A DNA stretch of 64,000 nt from DASTSN01 sp035760665 (GCA_035760665.1 DASTSN010000104.1:1-64000); one strand, 5' to 3'. Positions 17,369 to 26,876 are shown, numbered from the stretch's first letter. The notes: generated by a model from the letters alone, not told the origin. A program made the numbers and translations.

Positions 17369-17848
17369 ATGTTACCACGCAAACAGCTCACCAGGGAACA
17401 GGCCCTTCAAAAGCTTCGTCATTACTGTGCCTACCAGGAAAGAAGTCATGCCGAGGTAAAAGAAAAAGCGTATTCGTTCGGCCTGCGAAAACCCGATGTA
17501 GAAGAGTTGCTATCGCAATTAATCCAGGATGACTACCTGAATGAAGAGCGGTTTGCCATTGCGTATGCCGGCGGAAAATTCAGGATGAAACAGTGGGGTC
17601 GCACAAAAATCAAATACGCTTTAAAACAAAAAAGCGTCAGTGATTATTGCATAAAAAAAGCATTGCGTGCTATTGACGAAACACAATATGAGCAAACGCT
17701 GGCTAACCTGGCGCAAAAAAAATATGCTTCACTGAAACACGAACAATACCTTATTCGCAAAAAGAAGACCATTGATTTCCTGCTTCAAAAAGGGTTTGAA
17801 CCTGATTTGGTAAACCGGCAAGTGGAAAAAATCCGACATTCGGGTTAA
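17369..17848 (+). CDS. recX: Regulatory protein RecX
   Basis: RecX binds RecA filaments and modulates recombination and SOS activity in the cytosol. The 159-residue product is the usual length and consists of three-helix repeats: ALQKLRHYCAYQERSHAEVKEKAYSFGL, VEELLSQLIQDDYLNEERFAIAYAGGKFRMKQWGRTKIKYAL and the C-terminal repeat ending RQVEKIRHSG. The signature DDYLNEERFA is clear. ATG 17369 is chosen over TTG 17360, which overlaps the -7 element. The amidase gene follows after 12 bp and is probably in the same operon. recA is not in the window. Confidence 0.92.
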   Translation: MLPRKQLTREQALQKLRHYCAYQERSHAEVKEKAYSFGLRKPDVEELLSQLIQDDYLNEERFAIAYAGGKFRMKQWGRTKIKYALKQKSVSDYCIKKALRAIDETQYEQTLANLAQKKYASLKHEQYLIRKKKTIDFLLQKGFEPDLVNRQVEKIRHSG

Positions 17849-17860
17849 AATTCCTTATAC

Positions 17861-18664
17861 GTGTCTTTGCTCACCATTTCACTTATACAAACCAACCTCC
17901 ATTGGGAAAATAAGGCAGCTAACCTGCAAATGCTGGAAAAGAAGATCCTGCAAATCCGCCAAAAAACACAGGTCGTTATTTTACCCGAGATGTTCAGCAC
18001 GGGCTTCAGTATGAAACCGGCCCTGCTTGCTGAAACAATGGATGGGCCTACTGTGCAGTGGATGAAACGCATGGCCGCAGAAAAAAATATCGTTTTAACC
18101 GGTAGTGTTATCATTAAAGAAAACGACTTGTATTTCAACCGGCTGATCTGGATGTTGCCAACTGGTCAATTAGGATATTACGACAAACGCCATCTTTTCG
18201 CATACGGACAAGAAAACCAATTTTATACAGCCGGGAAAAAAAGACTGGTAGCGTCGGTCAACGGTTGGAAAATTCTCTTGCTGGTATGTTATGATTTGCG
18301 TTTTCCTGTTTGGTCCCGTCAGCAATCGCAGAACGAATCGCCGGAATATGATCTGATTATTTATGTTGCCAACTGGCCGGAGAAACGCGTACATGCCTGG
18401 AAAACATTGTTGCAGGCGAGAGCTATCGAAAATCAATGTTATGTGGCAGGTGTAAACCGTGTTGGGCCCGATGGCAATCACTTTAATCATACTGGTGACA
18501 GTATGGTTGTGGATCCGCTGGGTGCCTTGCTGTATCACAAAACAGGAACGGAAGATATTGCTACCGTAACGATAGAAAAACCAGCACTGGAACTGGTGCG
18601 GCAACAATTTCCCTTCTGGAAAGATGCTGACCATTTTATGATTCTGGAAGAAAGTGTGGACTAA
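17861..18664 (+). CDS. Nitrilase-superfamily omega-amidase (YafV-like)
   Basis: The 267-residue product is a carbon-nitrogen hydrolase. The Glu-Lys-Cys triad is visible: Glu43 (LPEMFSTGF), Lys109 (YYDKRHLF) and Cys143 (LVCYDLRFPVW). The MFSTGF and CYDLRFPVW contexts fit the YafV/Nit2 branch, which hydrolyses alpha-ketoglutaramate and alpha-ketosuccinamate, repair products of glutamine and asparagine transamination. The start is GTG at 17861, since the next in-frame Met is inside the domain. It follows recX after 12 bp. Its stop overlaps the stop of the convergent S41 peptidase gene by 4 bp. Confidence 0.88.
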   Translation: MSLLTISLIQTNLHWENKAANLQMLEKKILQIRQKTQVVILPEMFSTGFSMKPALLAETMDGPTVQWMKRMAAEKNIVLTGSVIIKENDLYFNRLIWMLPTGQLGYYDKRHLFAYGQENQFYTAGKKRLVASVNGWKILLLVCYDLRFPVWSRQQSQNESPEYDLIIYVANWPEKRVHAWKTLLQARAIENQCYVAGVNRVGPDGNHFNHTGDSMVVDPLGALLYHKTGTEDIATVTIEKPALELVRQQFPFWKDADHFMILEESVD

Positions 18665-20160
18665 GGGTGCCTGGTTAACCGTGATTGCTGAATTAGTTCA
18701 ATCGCTTTATTCATTTTATAATCTTCACCGTTTTTAATGGCTTCTACCGTTGGAAATACTTCCACTTCCGGTTGTACGCCACGGCCATTTTTAGGAAGGT
18801 TTTTGTTAATGACCAGCCGGAATAAAGGTAAGCGAAACCTTGTTTTTGTATGCGGTAAAACCACATCAGGAATTAGCCAGGCACTGTTGCCATAAGCGCC
18901 GCCACCTGTTTCTTCACCCACGAGTGTTGTTGCCGGTTCATTTTTCAGGGATTGGGCAAAAAGGGCCGTAGCAGAAAAGGAGTTGCCGCCGGTTAAAACA
19001 AAGGTTTGCCCGCTAAAGTGATTTTTTTTCTTTGGTTTAAAATAATGCCGCTCGAAATAACCGAAATGATAATATCCGTCAGCTCTTTTGCGAGTGGCAA
19101 AATCCATAAACAGGCGATTAAAAAAATAATTTTGAATATAGCGGCTGTGGTTATTTCGCCTGCTCAGCGCATATAAAGAATCGGCCAATTTAAATGGATG
19201 GGTAACCAGGAATTTGGTGAGAAGTGTTGAGTTCATCACATTCCCCCCGCCGTTTCCCCTTACGTCGATGACCAGGTAGTGTATATCTTTTCTGCGCAAT
19301 AGCCGGAACGAGCGCCGGAAAAACCGCTTTAACCTGTAACCCTTGCTGAAGGTGTTGACATCCATAAAGGCGGTTTGCTCATTTGTTTTTAGTTCTAAGC
19401 TCCTGGCGGATTGCAGTTCATCCTGTTTTCTTTCGCGTTTTGAACGCTTTTTAAAAATACCGCTTCCTGTTATGCGATTAAGCGAATCCCTGAACGGGAA
19501 ATAAGCCGTAAGCGTATCAATTGATTCGTGGCCGTTACTATCAACATAGCCAACGAGGTAACTGGAGTGGTTTCCAAAAATATTGCTGTAGTAGCTTCCG
19601 AATGCCCCGCGGTTACTCAGGGTTTGATATTTATGTGTATCATTCTTGCCATCGGCCGGTAAAAAACGAAAAAGCGTATCCAGGATTGCCTGCATACGCT
19701 TCTTATTAATACTTGTGATTACCGTGCCTCTTTTCAACACGGTGTCTTTGCTGATCAGGTTGGCTACTACTACTGCTGTGTCCTTCCACAATTTCAGGCT
19801 GAGAGGAAAAATGCTGAAAGATGAACTATCAATAAAACGGACAAACCGTTTGGGCGCTTTCACAGACGTATGCCCACAATCAATTTTGGCGGTCACGTAA
19901 CTGAGTATTTTTCTGAATTGTGGTTCTGTAACCGAATCTTTCAACTGCTGGCGCCCCCAGTTAAAATAGGCTTCCATACTGTCGGCCGGCGTGTACCAGT
20001 AAAGACCGGGATGAGATTGTTTCAGTATGTCTTCAAAAATAGTGTAATCCGCAGCGACTTCTTTGGGTGAAAATTTATGGAATGGATTGTAAGCCAGCCG
20101 GCTCGTTCCGCAGCCGGCACAGAACAGTGAGATCAAAAAAAGATTCCTGATCACTCGCAT
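18661..20160 (-). CDS. S41-family (tail-specific-like) peptidase, lipoprotein
   Basis: The 499-residue protein starts with a lipoprotein signal (NLFLISLFCAGC, lipobox Cys at residue 17), so it should be anchored in the cell envelope. An N-terminal helical region (FHKFSPKEVAADYTIFEDILKQSHPGLYWYTP) precedes a degenerate PDZ-like part, then the S41 core: DIHYLVIDVRGNGGGNVMNS, FVLTGGNSFSATALFAQSLK with the presumed catalytic Ser near residue 393-396, and LVGEETGGGAYGNS. Family members cleave proteins near C-termini; the substrate is unknown. It is the last gene of a minus-strand run with thiL 3 bp upstream, suggesting co-transcription. Confidence 0.85.
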   Translation of the reverse strand: MRVIRNLFLISLFCAGCGTSRLAYNPFHKFSPKEVAADYTIFEDILKQSHPGLYWYTPADSMEAYFNWGRQQLKDSVTEPQFRKILSYVTAKIDCGHTSVKAPKRFVRFIDSSSFSIFPLSLKLWKDTAVVVANLISKDTVLKRGTVITSINKKRMQAILDTLFRFLPADGKNDTHKYQTLSNRGAFGSYYSNIFGNHSSYLVGYVDSNGHESIDTLTAYFPFRDSLNRITGSGIFKKRSKRERKQDELQSARSLELKTNEQTAFMDVNTFSKGYRLKRFFRRSFRLLRRKDIHYLVIDVRGNGGGNVMNSTLLTKFLVTHPFKLADSLYALSRRNNHSRYIQNYFFNRLFMDFATRKRADGYYHFGYFERHYFKPKKKNHFSGQTFVLTGGNSFSATALFAQSLKNEPATTLVGEETGGGAYGNSAWLIPDVVLPHTKTRFRLPLFRLVINKNLPKNGRGVQPEVEVFPTVEAIKNGEDYKMNKAIELIQQSRLTRHP

Positions 20161-20163
20161 AGC

Positions 20164-21204
20164 TCAGGCATTCTTGCTTAAATGGTTCCAGCCCTGGGCA
20201 GTAATATCGTATTGACTGCCGCCTTTGGTAATAATCTTACGTCCTTCTTCTAACGCCGTCATATACCCGACAATGCTGATGTCTTCGTTGCTGATAATTT
20301 TTTCATAATCATGTTGTGATACGGTAAACACCAGCTCGTAGTCTTCCCCGCCACTAAGCGCACAGGCGGTGGGATCCAGTTGAAATTTAAATGCGGCATT
20401 CCGCGTTTCTTCCGCAATGGGCAGCTTTTCTTCGTACAGCACGCAGCCAAGCTGGCTTTGGTTGCAAAGGTGTAAGATTTCAGAACTCAGCCCGTCGCTG
20501 ATATCCATCATAGCTGTGGGAATAATCTGTTGCTGGTCAAAAAAACTGATAATATCTTTCCGGGCTTCGGGTTTCAGGAGTTTGCCAATCACAAAGTTTT
20601 CACCTTCCAGGTCGGGCTGTATCTGCGGGTTCTCTAAAAAGATCTTTTTTTCCCGTTCTAGAAAAAGTAACCCTACATAAGCTGCGCCCAGTGTACCGCT
20701 TACGCAAAGTAAGTCTCCTTTTTTTGCAGTACTTCTTTTTACAAATTTATCCGGAGCTACTTCACCGATGGCGGTCACTGAAATAATAAAGCCTTTTTGA
20801 GAAGAGGTAGTGTCGCCACCCACCAGGTCCACGCCGTATTTTTCGCAGGCCGCATAAACGCCCTCATAAAATTCATCAAGAGCTTCCAGGCTGAAACGAT
20901 TGCTGATACCGATACTCAGGATGATTTGCGTGGGCGTGGCGTTCATGGCATAAATATCGCTGAGGTTTACCACCACGCTCTTGTAACCAAGGTGCTTCAG
21001 CGGTGTATACATCAGGTCGAAATGGACACCTTCCAGTAAAAGGTCTGTTGTTACAACTGTTTGCCTGCCAAAATGATCAATCACGGCTGCATCGTCACCC
21101 ACACCTACAACGGATGAGGCATTTTGCAACTCTATATTGCGGGTGAGGTGCTCAATCAGGCCAAACTCTCCCAGTGATGAAATTTCTGTACGTTGTTCGT
21201 TCAT
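20164..21204 (-). CDS. thiL: Thiamine-monophosphate kinase
   Basis: ThiL phosphorylates thiamine monophosphate with ATP to thiamine diphosphate, the final step of the pathway. The 346-residue product has the family length and motifs: GEFGLIEHLT at the N-terminus, GVGDDAAVID (Mg and ATP binding), TTDLLLEGVHFDL, SVVVNLSDIYAMNATP, DLVGGDTTSS, MMDISDGLSSEI and ALSGGEDYELVF. It lies between the phosphatase-like gene (2 bp upstream) and the S41 peptidase gene (3 bp downstream) in an apparent operon without other thiamine genes. No TPP riboswitch is seen upstream. Confidence 0.96.
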   Translation of the reverse strand: MNEQRTEISSLGEFGLIEHLTRNIELQNASSVVGVGDDAAVIDHFGRQTVVTTDLLLEGVHFDLMYTPLKHLGYKSVVVNLSDIYAMNATPTQIILSIGISNRFSLEALDEFYEGVYAACEKYGVDLVGGDTTSSQKGFIISVTAIGEVAPDKFVKRSTAKKGDLLCVSGTLGAAYVGLLFLEREKKIFLENPQIQPDLEGENFVIGKLLKPEARKDIISFFDQQQIIPTAMMDISDGLSSEILHLCNQSQLGCVLYEEKLPIAEETRNAAFKFQLDPTACALSGGEDYELVFTVSQHDYEKIISNEDISIVGYMTALEEGRKIITKGGSQYDITAQGWNHLSKNA

Positions 21205-21206
21205 AA

Positions 21207-21980
21207 TTATTTTTCATAATGAATAATATCCTGCAGGCCACTGTGTATTTTTCCATTGGTGGCAATAATGCCGTGCTGGTAAGGCGAATATTGTTGGCCT
21301 TCTAAATCAGTTACCAGCCCACCGGCTTCCTGCACAATTAAAAAACCGGCTGAGCTATCCCAGGCTTCCAGTTTGTGTTCATAAAATCCATCAAACCGGC
21401 CGGCCGCTACCCAGCACAGGTCAATGGCGGCGGAGCCAAGACGCCGAACGGGGATCCCTTTTCGGATCAGGCGGCCAAATACTTCCAGTGGGCCATTTGC
21501 TGCGTCAAGGTAAGTGTAAGGAAAACCTGTCACGATGCAGGATTTGTTTACATCTGTTTCGCTGCTGACCCGGATCGGCTTTTCATTGAGTGTAGCACCT
21601 TTTCCTTTTTCCGCAAAGAAAAGCTCATCGGCATGCGGGTTGTATACAGCGCCTAAAATCATTTCACCATTGTGTTCAACAGCAATGGATACGCAGTTCA
21701 GCGGTATGCCGTGTGCAAAATTTACTGTACCGTCAATGGGGTCAATGATCCATTTGTAAGCCGATTCCTGTACAATTTCGCCGACTTCCTCGCTTAAAAT
21801 GTAATGATCCGGAAAACGGGATTTGATTACCCCAAGTATTGCTTTTTCCGAAGCGTGATCAGCTTCCGTTACAAGGTTATTGATACCTTCTTTATTGGCT
21901 ATTTTGAATTGGCCGTTAAAGTAACGCCGAATTTCTGTTGCCCCGGCTTTTACGGCCTCAAGCAAAGTGTTTTTGAGCAT
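21207..21980 (-). CDS. Inositol-monophosphatase-family phosphatase (SuhB/CysQ-like)
   Basis: The 257-residue protein carries the Li-sensitive phosphatase fold. Metal-binding motifs are visible: LSEEVGE (about residues 56-62), WIIDPIDGTVNFAHG (about 76-90) and a C-terminal WDSSAGFLIVQEAGG. Such enzymes hydrolyse inositol monophosphates, fructose 1,6-bisphosphate or 3'-phosphoadenosine 5'-phosphate with Mg2+. The sequence is closest by eye to inositol monophosphatases, but the true substrate is open. Its stop is 2 bp from the thiL start, so the three genes down to 18661 probably form an operon. Confidence 0.9.
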   Translation of the reverse strand: MLKNTLLEAVKAGATEIRRYFNGQFKIANKEGINNLVTEADHASEKAILGVIKSRFPDHYILSEEVGEIVQESAYKWIIDPIDGTVNFAHGIPLNCVSIAVEHNGEMILGAVYNPHADELFFAEKGKGATLNEKPIRVSSETDVNKSCIVTGFPYTYLDAANGPLEVFGRLIRKGIPVRRLGSAAIDLCWVAAGRFDGFYEHKLEAWDSSAGFLIVQEAGGLVTDLEGQQYSPYQHGIIATNGKIHSGLQDIIHYEK

Positions 21981-22026
21981 TTCACAAAGATACGTTGCGC
22001 TGTCACCCTTCCCAAAAGGGCTTCTG

Positions 22027-23016
22027 TTAAAGATTCAGCGATTGCATAGCCGATTCGTGGTACCGCGTACCGGCAGCTGCATCTTTCGGAAACACGGCAT
22101 TTATTTCTGCTAATTCCGTTGCGGACAGTTTTATGTTAACGGCACCGGCATTTTCTTCAAGATATTTGATGTGTTTAGTACCCGGGATTGGAAAAATAAA
22201 ATCACCCTGTGCTAACACCCAGGCCAGCGCCAGCTGCGAGGTGGTGCAGCCTTTGGATAGGGCCAAATGCTCCACTTTTTTTACTAGCGCCAGGTTTTTT
22301 GAGAAATTTTCCCCCATGAAGCGGGGCGAAAAGCGGCGGTAGTCGCCAGGAGCAAAATCTTCAAACCGTTTAATTTGCCCGGTCAGAAACCCACGGCCAA
22401 GCGGGCTGTAGGCAACAAACGCAATACCCAGCTCCCGGCAGACGGCCAGCAGTTCATCTTCCGGGTCGCGGCTCCACAGGGAATATTCTGTTTGCAGGGC
22501 AGTGACAGGATGAACGGCCTGGGCTTTGCGCAGGGTTTGTGGCGATACTTCTGATAAACCTATGCTCCTGATCTTTCCTTCTTTAACAAGGTCGCTCATT
22601 GCGCCAACTGTATCTTCAATGGGCACATTCGGATCTCGCCGATGCAGGTAGTAAAGATCAATTACGTCTGTTCCTAAACGTTTGAGACTGCCTTCGCAGG
22701 ATTTTTTCACGTATTCCGGCCGGCCGTTTACGCCCCTTTTGGCAGGATCATTGGGGTCGCGAATGATGCCAAACTTGGTGGCCAGTGTCACTTGCTGCCG
22801 GTGTTTTTTTAACGACCGGCCCAGGAGTTCTTCATTTTGATACGGTCCGTACATATCGGCGGTATCCCAAAATGTAATACCCAGTTCAATGGCACGGTCC
22901 AGTACTTTCAGGGAATCCAGGTCGTTGGCGTTTCCGTAAAATTCACTCATTCCCATGCAGCCTAACCCTATTTCGGAAGCCATAATCCCCTGCGATCCTA
23001 AATTTTTTATTTTCAT
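22027..23016 (-). CDS. Aldo/keto reductase
   Basis: The 329-residue NADPH-dependent oxidoreductase begins MKIKNLGSQGIMASEIGLGCMGMSEFYG, the pattern of the YakC/AKR11-13 type. Catalytic residues are visible: Asp51 and Tyr56 (FWDTADMYG), Lys81 (LATKFG) and the His in YYLHRRDP. The cofactor end is PIPGTKHIKYLEENAGA. An open frame extends to 23073, but the ATG at 23016 fits the family start. These enzymes reduce carbonyl compounds in the cytosol; the substrate cannot be predicted. It is transcribed divergently from the glycosyltransferase gene at 23152. Confidence 0.92.
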   Translation of the reverse strand: MKIKNLGSQGIMASEIGLGCMGMSEFYGNANDLDSLKVLDRAIELGITFWDTADMYGPYQNEELLGRSLKKHRQQVTLATKFGIIRDPNDPAKRGVNGRPEYVKKSCEGSLKRLGTDVIDLYYLHRRDPNVPIEDTVGAMSDLVKEGKIRSIGLSEVSPQTLRKAQAVHPVTALQTEYSLWSRDPEDELLAVCRELGIAFVAYSPLGRGFLTGQIKRFEDFAPGDYRRFSPRFMGENFSKNLALVKKVEHLALSKGCTTSQLALAWVLAQGDFIFPIPGTKHIKYLEENAGAVNIKLSATELAEINAVFPKDAAAGTRYHESAMQSLNL

Positions 23017-23151
23017 ATTAATTGTGTTTAAAAAACAAAACATAAAATTACCTGATTTGACTCCAAAAAACATTTTTGTTGCGTTTGTCTTTTATTAGCT
23101 TCGCCACACGCTGAACAGGGTTTAATAAATTTCGGCGCAGGATTTACCGGC

Positions 23152-25101
23152 GTGCTGCTATCTGTTATCATAGTCAATTATAATGTGAAGCATTTCCTGG
23201 AGCAATGTCTCGCTTCAGTGGAAAAAGCATTGCTGTCCGTAGGAAATGACGGGGAAGTGATTGTGCTTGATAATTGCTCAAGTGATAATAGCGTGGCATA
23301 CCTGCAAGCAAAATTTCCCACGGTTCAATTTGTTGTCAACGAACAAAATCTTGGTTTTGCAAAAGCCTGTAACAAGGGCTACGGGCTGTCAACCGGCCGT
23401 TATGTGCTTTTTCTGAACCCCGACACCATCGTACCCGAAGATTGTTTTCAAAAATGTATTGCACTCCTGGCTTCCCGTACGGATGCCGGCGCCCTGGGTA
23501 TTCGCATGCTCGATGGTAAAGGCCGGTTCCTGAAAGAATCGAAACGAGCTTTTCCCTCGCCACTTACGGCTTTGTATAAACTGGTGGGCCTGGCAAGACT
23601 TTTTCCGCATTCTAAAACATTTGCCCGATACCACCTTGGCTATTTAAGTGAACAGGATAACCACGAAGTGGATGTGCTGGCAGGCGCTTTTATGATGATA
23701 AAAAGAAATGTGCTGGAGCAGATTGGAAGTTTCGATGAAATCTTTTTCATGTACGGCGAAGATATTGATATGAGTTTTCGTATTCAGCGGGCGGGGTATG
23801 AAAACATTTATTTTGCCGGGAGCACGATCATACATTTTAAAGGAGAAAGTACCCGCCGCGGCAGCCTGAATTATGTGAGAATGTTTTATGCGGCCATGAG
23901 CATTTTTGTACGAAAGCATTATGGAAAAAACCGGGCCGGTGTGTTTAATTTTTTTATTCATCTTGCCATCTGGGCAAGAGCTGTGCTATCGGCTCTTGGC
24001 AAATTTGTAAAACGCATAGGCCTGCCCGTGATTGACGCAGGATTTATCCTGCTGGCCTTCTGGATTGCAAAATTTGGCTGGTCCACTTATGTGCGAACGG
24101 ATGTCAACTATGAACAAAGATTATTGTGGACCGCTTTTCCATTGTTTACCCTGCTTTTTTTACTGGTCGCTTATTATGCAGGAATGTATGACCGGTGGTA
24201 TAAACGGTCCAGGCTGGCAAAATCGATGCTGGTAGCTGCCTTGTTTTTACTGGCCGGCTATTCGCTGCTGCCGGAAACGTATCGGTTTTCAAGAGCAATT
24301 ATTTTGTTTGGAGCCATACTGGCTTTTTTCTTCATCAGCATGTTGCGGCGGATCTTATTGGGGCTGGAGGTGCTGCAAAGAACAAAAACGTCCGAAGACC
24401 ATCCCCGCACTTTGATTGCCGGAACGCAAGAGGAATACGCAGCAGTAATGACATTGCTGAAAGAAGCCGGTTTTCAGGAAAGGGTGATTGGACGTATCGG
24501 TGTGATGGACAACGATACGGAGGCTGTTGGGTATTATAAAGAGATTCCTGCTATTGCAAAGCACCTGCTGTTTAATGAGGTCATTTTTTGCGAAGGCACA
24601 CTTTCGTTTAAAGAAATTATTGAAACCATTCAGCAGTTACCCTCCCGGCTAACCGTTAAATTCCATGCCGGGAAAAGTGGAAGTATTGTCGGCAGCGATT
24701 CGAAATACGAGGCAGGGGAAGCACTTTCTAAAGAAAATGGCTACCATCTTGCAGACCCCTACAACAGGCGTTTGAAAAGACTGGTGGATGTTGGGGTGTC
24801 AGTATTTGCCCTCGTAACATTTCCTGTTCACCTGGTATTGGTTAAAAAGCCCCTGCGCTTTTTTGGCCATTGTTTGCTTGTGTTGTTTTATCAAAAAACA
24901 TGGGTTGGGTATTGTATCAAGGAGCTTCATTTGCCGCGGCTTCGTCCCTGCGTGGTTGCCTGCAACGGTATTCCCGCCAGTGCTGAACAAACGATGCCAT
25001 ATGAAAGCCTGCTGATGGCTGATCAATGGTATGCCAGGGATTATGAGCCGGCGCAGGATGTTAAACTACTACTCAGGGTTTACCGGCAACTTGGTGCATA
25101 A
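23152..25101 (+). CDS. Composite glycosyltransferase: GT2 domain fused to a sugar-phosphotransferase-like region
   Basis: The 649-residue protein starts at GTG 23152 (MLLSVIIVNYNVKHFLEQCL). Residues 1-235 are a GT-A family 2 glycosyltransferase of rhamnosyltransferase type (ILDNCSSDNS, FLNPDT, AGAFMMIKR, GEDIDMSFRIQRAGY). Hydrophobic segments at about 290-310, 325-350 and 360-400 follow. Residues about 415-515 resemble the Rossmann-like region of WbaP/CpsE-type polyprenyl-phosphate sugar transferases. The end (RRLKRLVDVGVSVFALVTFPVHLVL ... KTWVGY) resembles their catalytic domain, but the acidic catalytic Asp-Glu pair is not evident, so that half may be non-catalytic. A role in surface polysaccharide assembly at the inner membrane is likely. 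Confidence 0.82.
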   Translation: MLLSVIIVNYNVKHFLEQCLASVEKALLSVGNDGEVIVLDNCSSDNSVAYLQAKFPTVQFVVNEQNLGFAKACNKGYGLSTGRYVLFLNPDTIVPEDCFQKCIALLASRTDAGALGIRMLDGKGRFLKESKRAFPSPLTALYKLVGLARLFPHSKTFARYHLGYLSEQDNHEVDVLAGAFMMIKRNVLEQIGSFDEIFFMYGEDIDMSFRIQRAGYENIYFAGSTIIHFKGESTRRGSLNYVRMFYAAMSIFVRKHYGKNRAGVFNFFIHLAIWARAVLSALGKFVKRIGLPVIDAGFILLAFWIAKFGWSTYVRTDVNYEQRLLWTAFPLFTLLFLLVAYYAGMYDRWYKRSRLAKSMLVAALFLLAGYSLLPETYRFSRAIILFGAILAFFFISMLRRILLGLEVLQRTKTSEDHPRTLIAGTQEEYAAVMTLLKEAGFQERVIGRIGVMDNDTEAVGYYKEIPAIAKHLLFNEVIFCEGTLSFKEIIETIQQLPSRLTVKFHAGKSGSIVGSDSKYEAGEALSKENGYHLADPYNRRLKRLVDVGVSVFALVTFPVHLVLVKKPLRFFGHCLLVLFYQKTWVGYCIKELHLPRLRPCVVACNGIPASAEQTMPYESLLMADQWYARDYEPAQDVKLLLRVYRQLGA

Positions 25102-25262
25102 TTTTTTGTAGGAAACGAACCACGTGACAATGAAAGAAAACCTGCAGTAACAGAAATCCTGCACAGAACTTTCCAGGTCATATGATTAAGTGCTTTCTCC
25201 CCCCTAATTTCGCAGCTGTTTTAACTGATTAGTGGTTAACTTTATAATCCCAGCCCGGCTTA

Positions 25263-26795
25263 ATGGCAACGATCATCGATATTAAATTACCCAAGGCAAT
25301 TGCTGCTGCTTTGCGATTACCGCAAAATGACCCGCGGCGCCAGCAAATTCGTGTGCTGCAAAAGTTGCTCAAGAAAGCCCGTTTTACCGCATTCGGGCAG
25401 GAGCACCGTTTCGACGAAATTTTATTCAGTCGTCATCCCGGGAAAAAATTTCAGGAAATTGTACCTGTCCATGATTACGATCGAATTTACAACCGCTGGT
25501 GGAAAAAAACACTGGATGGCGTTCCCGATGTAACCTGGCCCGGAAAGATTAAATATTATGCACTAAGCTCAGGCACATCAGAAGCGGCCAGTAAGTATAT
25601 ACCTGTTACCCGCGAAATGCTCCGAAGCAATACCATTAATTATATCAGGCAGTTCATCAGCCTGATGAGTTACGAGCACGTTCCGCGCAATGCAATGACC
25701 AAAGGATTTTTAATGCTGGGCGGCGCCACAGACCTGCAGAAAGGTGAAGCCGGCTGGTATGCAGGGGACCTGAGCGGTATCCTGGCAAAAAAACGTCCTT
25801 TCTGGTTTCAGACATTTTATAAACCGGGTGGTCGTATTGCCGCCATAAAAGACTGGAACCAGAAGCTCTACGAAATTGTTGAAAATGCAAAGAACTGGGA
25901 TATCGGCTACATCGTGGGAGTGCCTGCATGGTGCCAGATGTGTATGGAAATGGTAATTGAGCATTATAAAGTAAAAAACATACACGAGATCTGGCCCAAC
26001 TTTTCCTTCTTTGTGCATGGTGGTGTGGCATTTGAACCTTACAAAAAGGGATTTGAACGCCTGCTAGGCAAGCCAATCATTTATATTGAAAACTATCTTG
26101 CCAGCGAAGGATTTATTGCTTTTAAACACCGGGAATACGCCAAGGGCATGCAGCTGATTTTGAATAATAATATTTTTTTTGAGTTTGTACCTTTCGACGA
26201 TAAGAATTTTGATGCTGATGGTAAAATGGTGGAGAAACCGGAAGCCCTGATGGTTCATGAAGTGGAAGAGGGCCGAGATTATGCCTTGCTGATGAGCACC
26301 AACTCCGGGGCGTGGCGTTACCTGATTGGCGATACCGTACGGTTTGTCAATAAAGAACGCTGTGAAGTAGTGATTACTGGGCGTACCAAGCACTTCCTGA
26401 GCCTGGTAGGCGAACACCTGAGTGTTGAGAATATGAACAAGGCTATCGAACTGGTAAGTGATGAAATGAATATTTGTATTCCCGAGTTCACTGTAGTGGG
26501 GTTTCCCTACGAGCATTTTTTTGCACACAAATGGTATGTGGCATCTGATGATCATGTAAACCCTGAAGAGCTGCGAAAAAAAATAGATCAGAAATTATGT
26601 GAGCTCAACGATGATTATGCTGTGGAGCGTACAAGTGCCCTCAAGGAAATATTCCTGGAAGTGTTGCCGGAAGAAAAATTTTTAGCGTTTATGAAAATGA
26701 AAGGCAAACTGGGCAGCCAGCATAAATTTCCAAGGGTATTGAAAGGAAAAATGCTGGAAGACTGGAACAGGTTCCTGGCAAACGGATCTGTCTAG
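25263..26795 (+). CDS. GH3-family acyl-acid-amido synthetase-like protein
   Basis: The 510-residue protein belongs to the GH3 (auxin-responsive promoter) family, adenylating enzymes that conjugate carboxylic acids to amino acids in plants and have bacterial members of unknown substrate. Motifs visible: ALSSGTSEAASKYIPVT (ATP-binding, about residues 100-116), YIENYLASEGFIAF (about 277-290), YLIGDTVRF and VITGRTKHFLSLVGEHLS (about 355-390), and a C-terminal HKFPRVLKG. It is cytosolic with no signal. A likely -7 variant (TAATTTCG near 25205) lies upstream, and a clear terminator follows at 26823-26860, so it is probably transcribed alone. Confidence 0.88.
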   Translation: MATIIDIKLPKAIAAALRLPQNDPRRQQIRVLQKLLKKARFTAFGQEHRFDEILFSRHPGKKFQEIVPVHDYDRIYNRWWKKTLDGVPDVTWPGKIKYYALSSGTSEAASKYIPVTREMLRSNTINYIRQFISLMSYEHVPRNAMTKGFLMLGGATDLQKGEAGWYAGDLSGILAKKRPFWFQTFYKPGGRIAAIKDWNQKLYEIVENAKNWDIGYIVGVPAWCQMCMEMVIEHYKVKNIHEIWPNFSFFVHGGVAFEPYKKGFERLLGKPIIYIENYLASEGFIAFKHREYAKGMQLILNNNIFFEFVPFDDKNFDADGKMVEKPEALMVHEVEEGRDYALLMSTNSGAWRYLIGDTVRFVNKERCEVVITGRTKHFLSLVGEHLSVENMNKAIELVSDEMNICIPEFTVVGFPYEHFFAHKWYVASDDHVNPEELRKKIDQKLCELNDDYAVERTSALKEIFLEVLPEEKFLAFMKMKGKLGSQHKFPRVLKGKMLEDWNRFLANGSV

Positions 26796-26822
26796 CTGTT
26801 AAAAAATAACTCAATTATCGGT

Positions 26823-26860
26823 CCTCTTCCCATATTTCTGGAAGAGGTTTTTTATTTTTA
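26823..26860 (+). terminator. Rho-independent terminator
   Basis: The stem CCTCTTCC / GGAAGAGG (26823-26830 and 26840-26847) has a 9-nt loop followed by a T-rich run. The same T-rich run contains TATTTTTA, which may act as the -7 element of the next gene. Confidence 0.9.
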
Positions 26861-26876
26861 ACCGAAACAAAACCGG

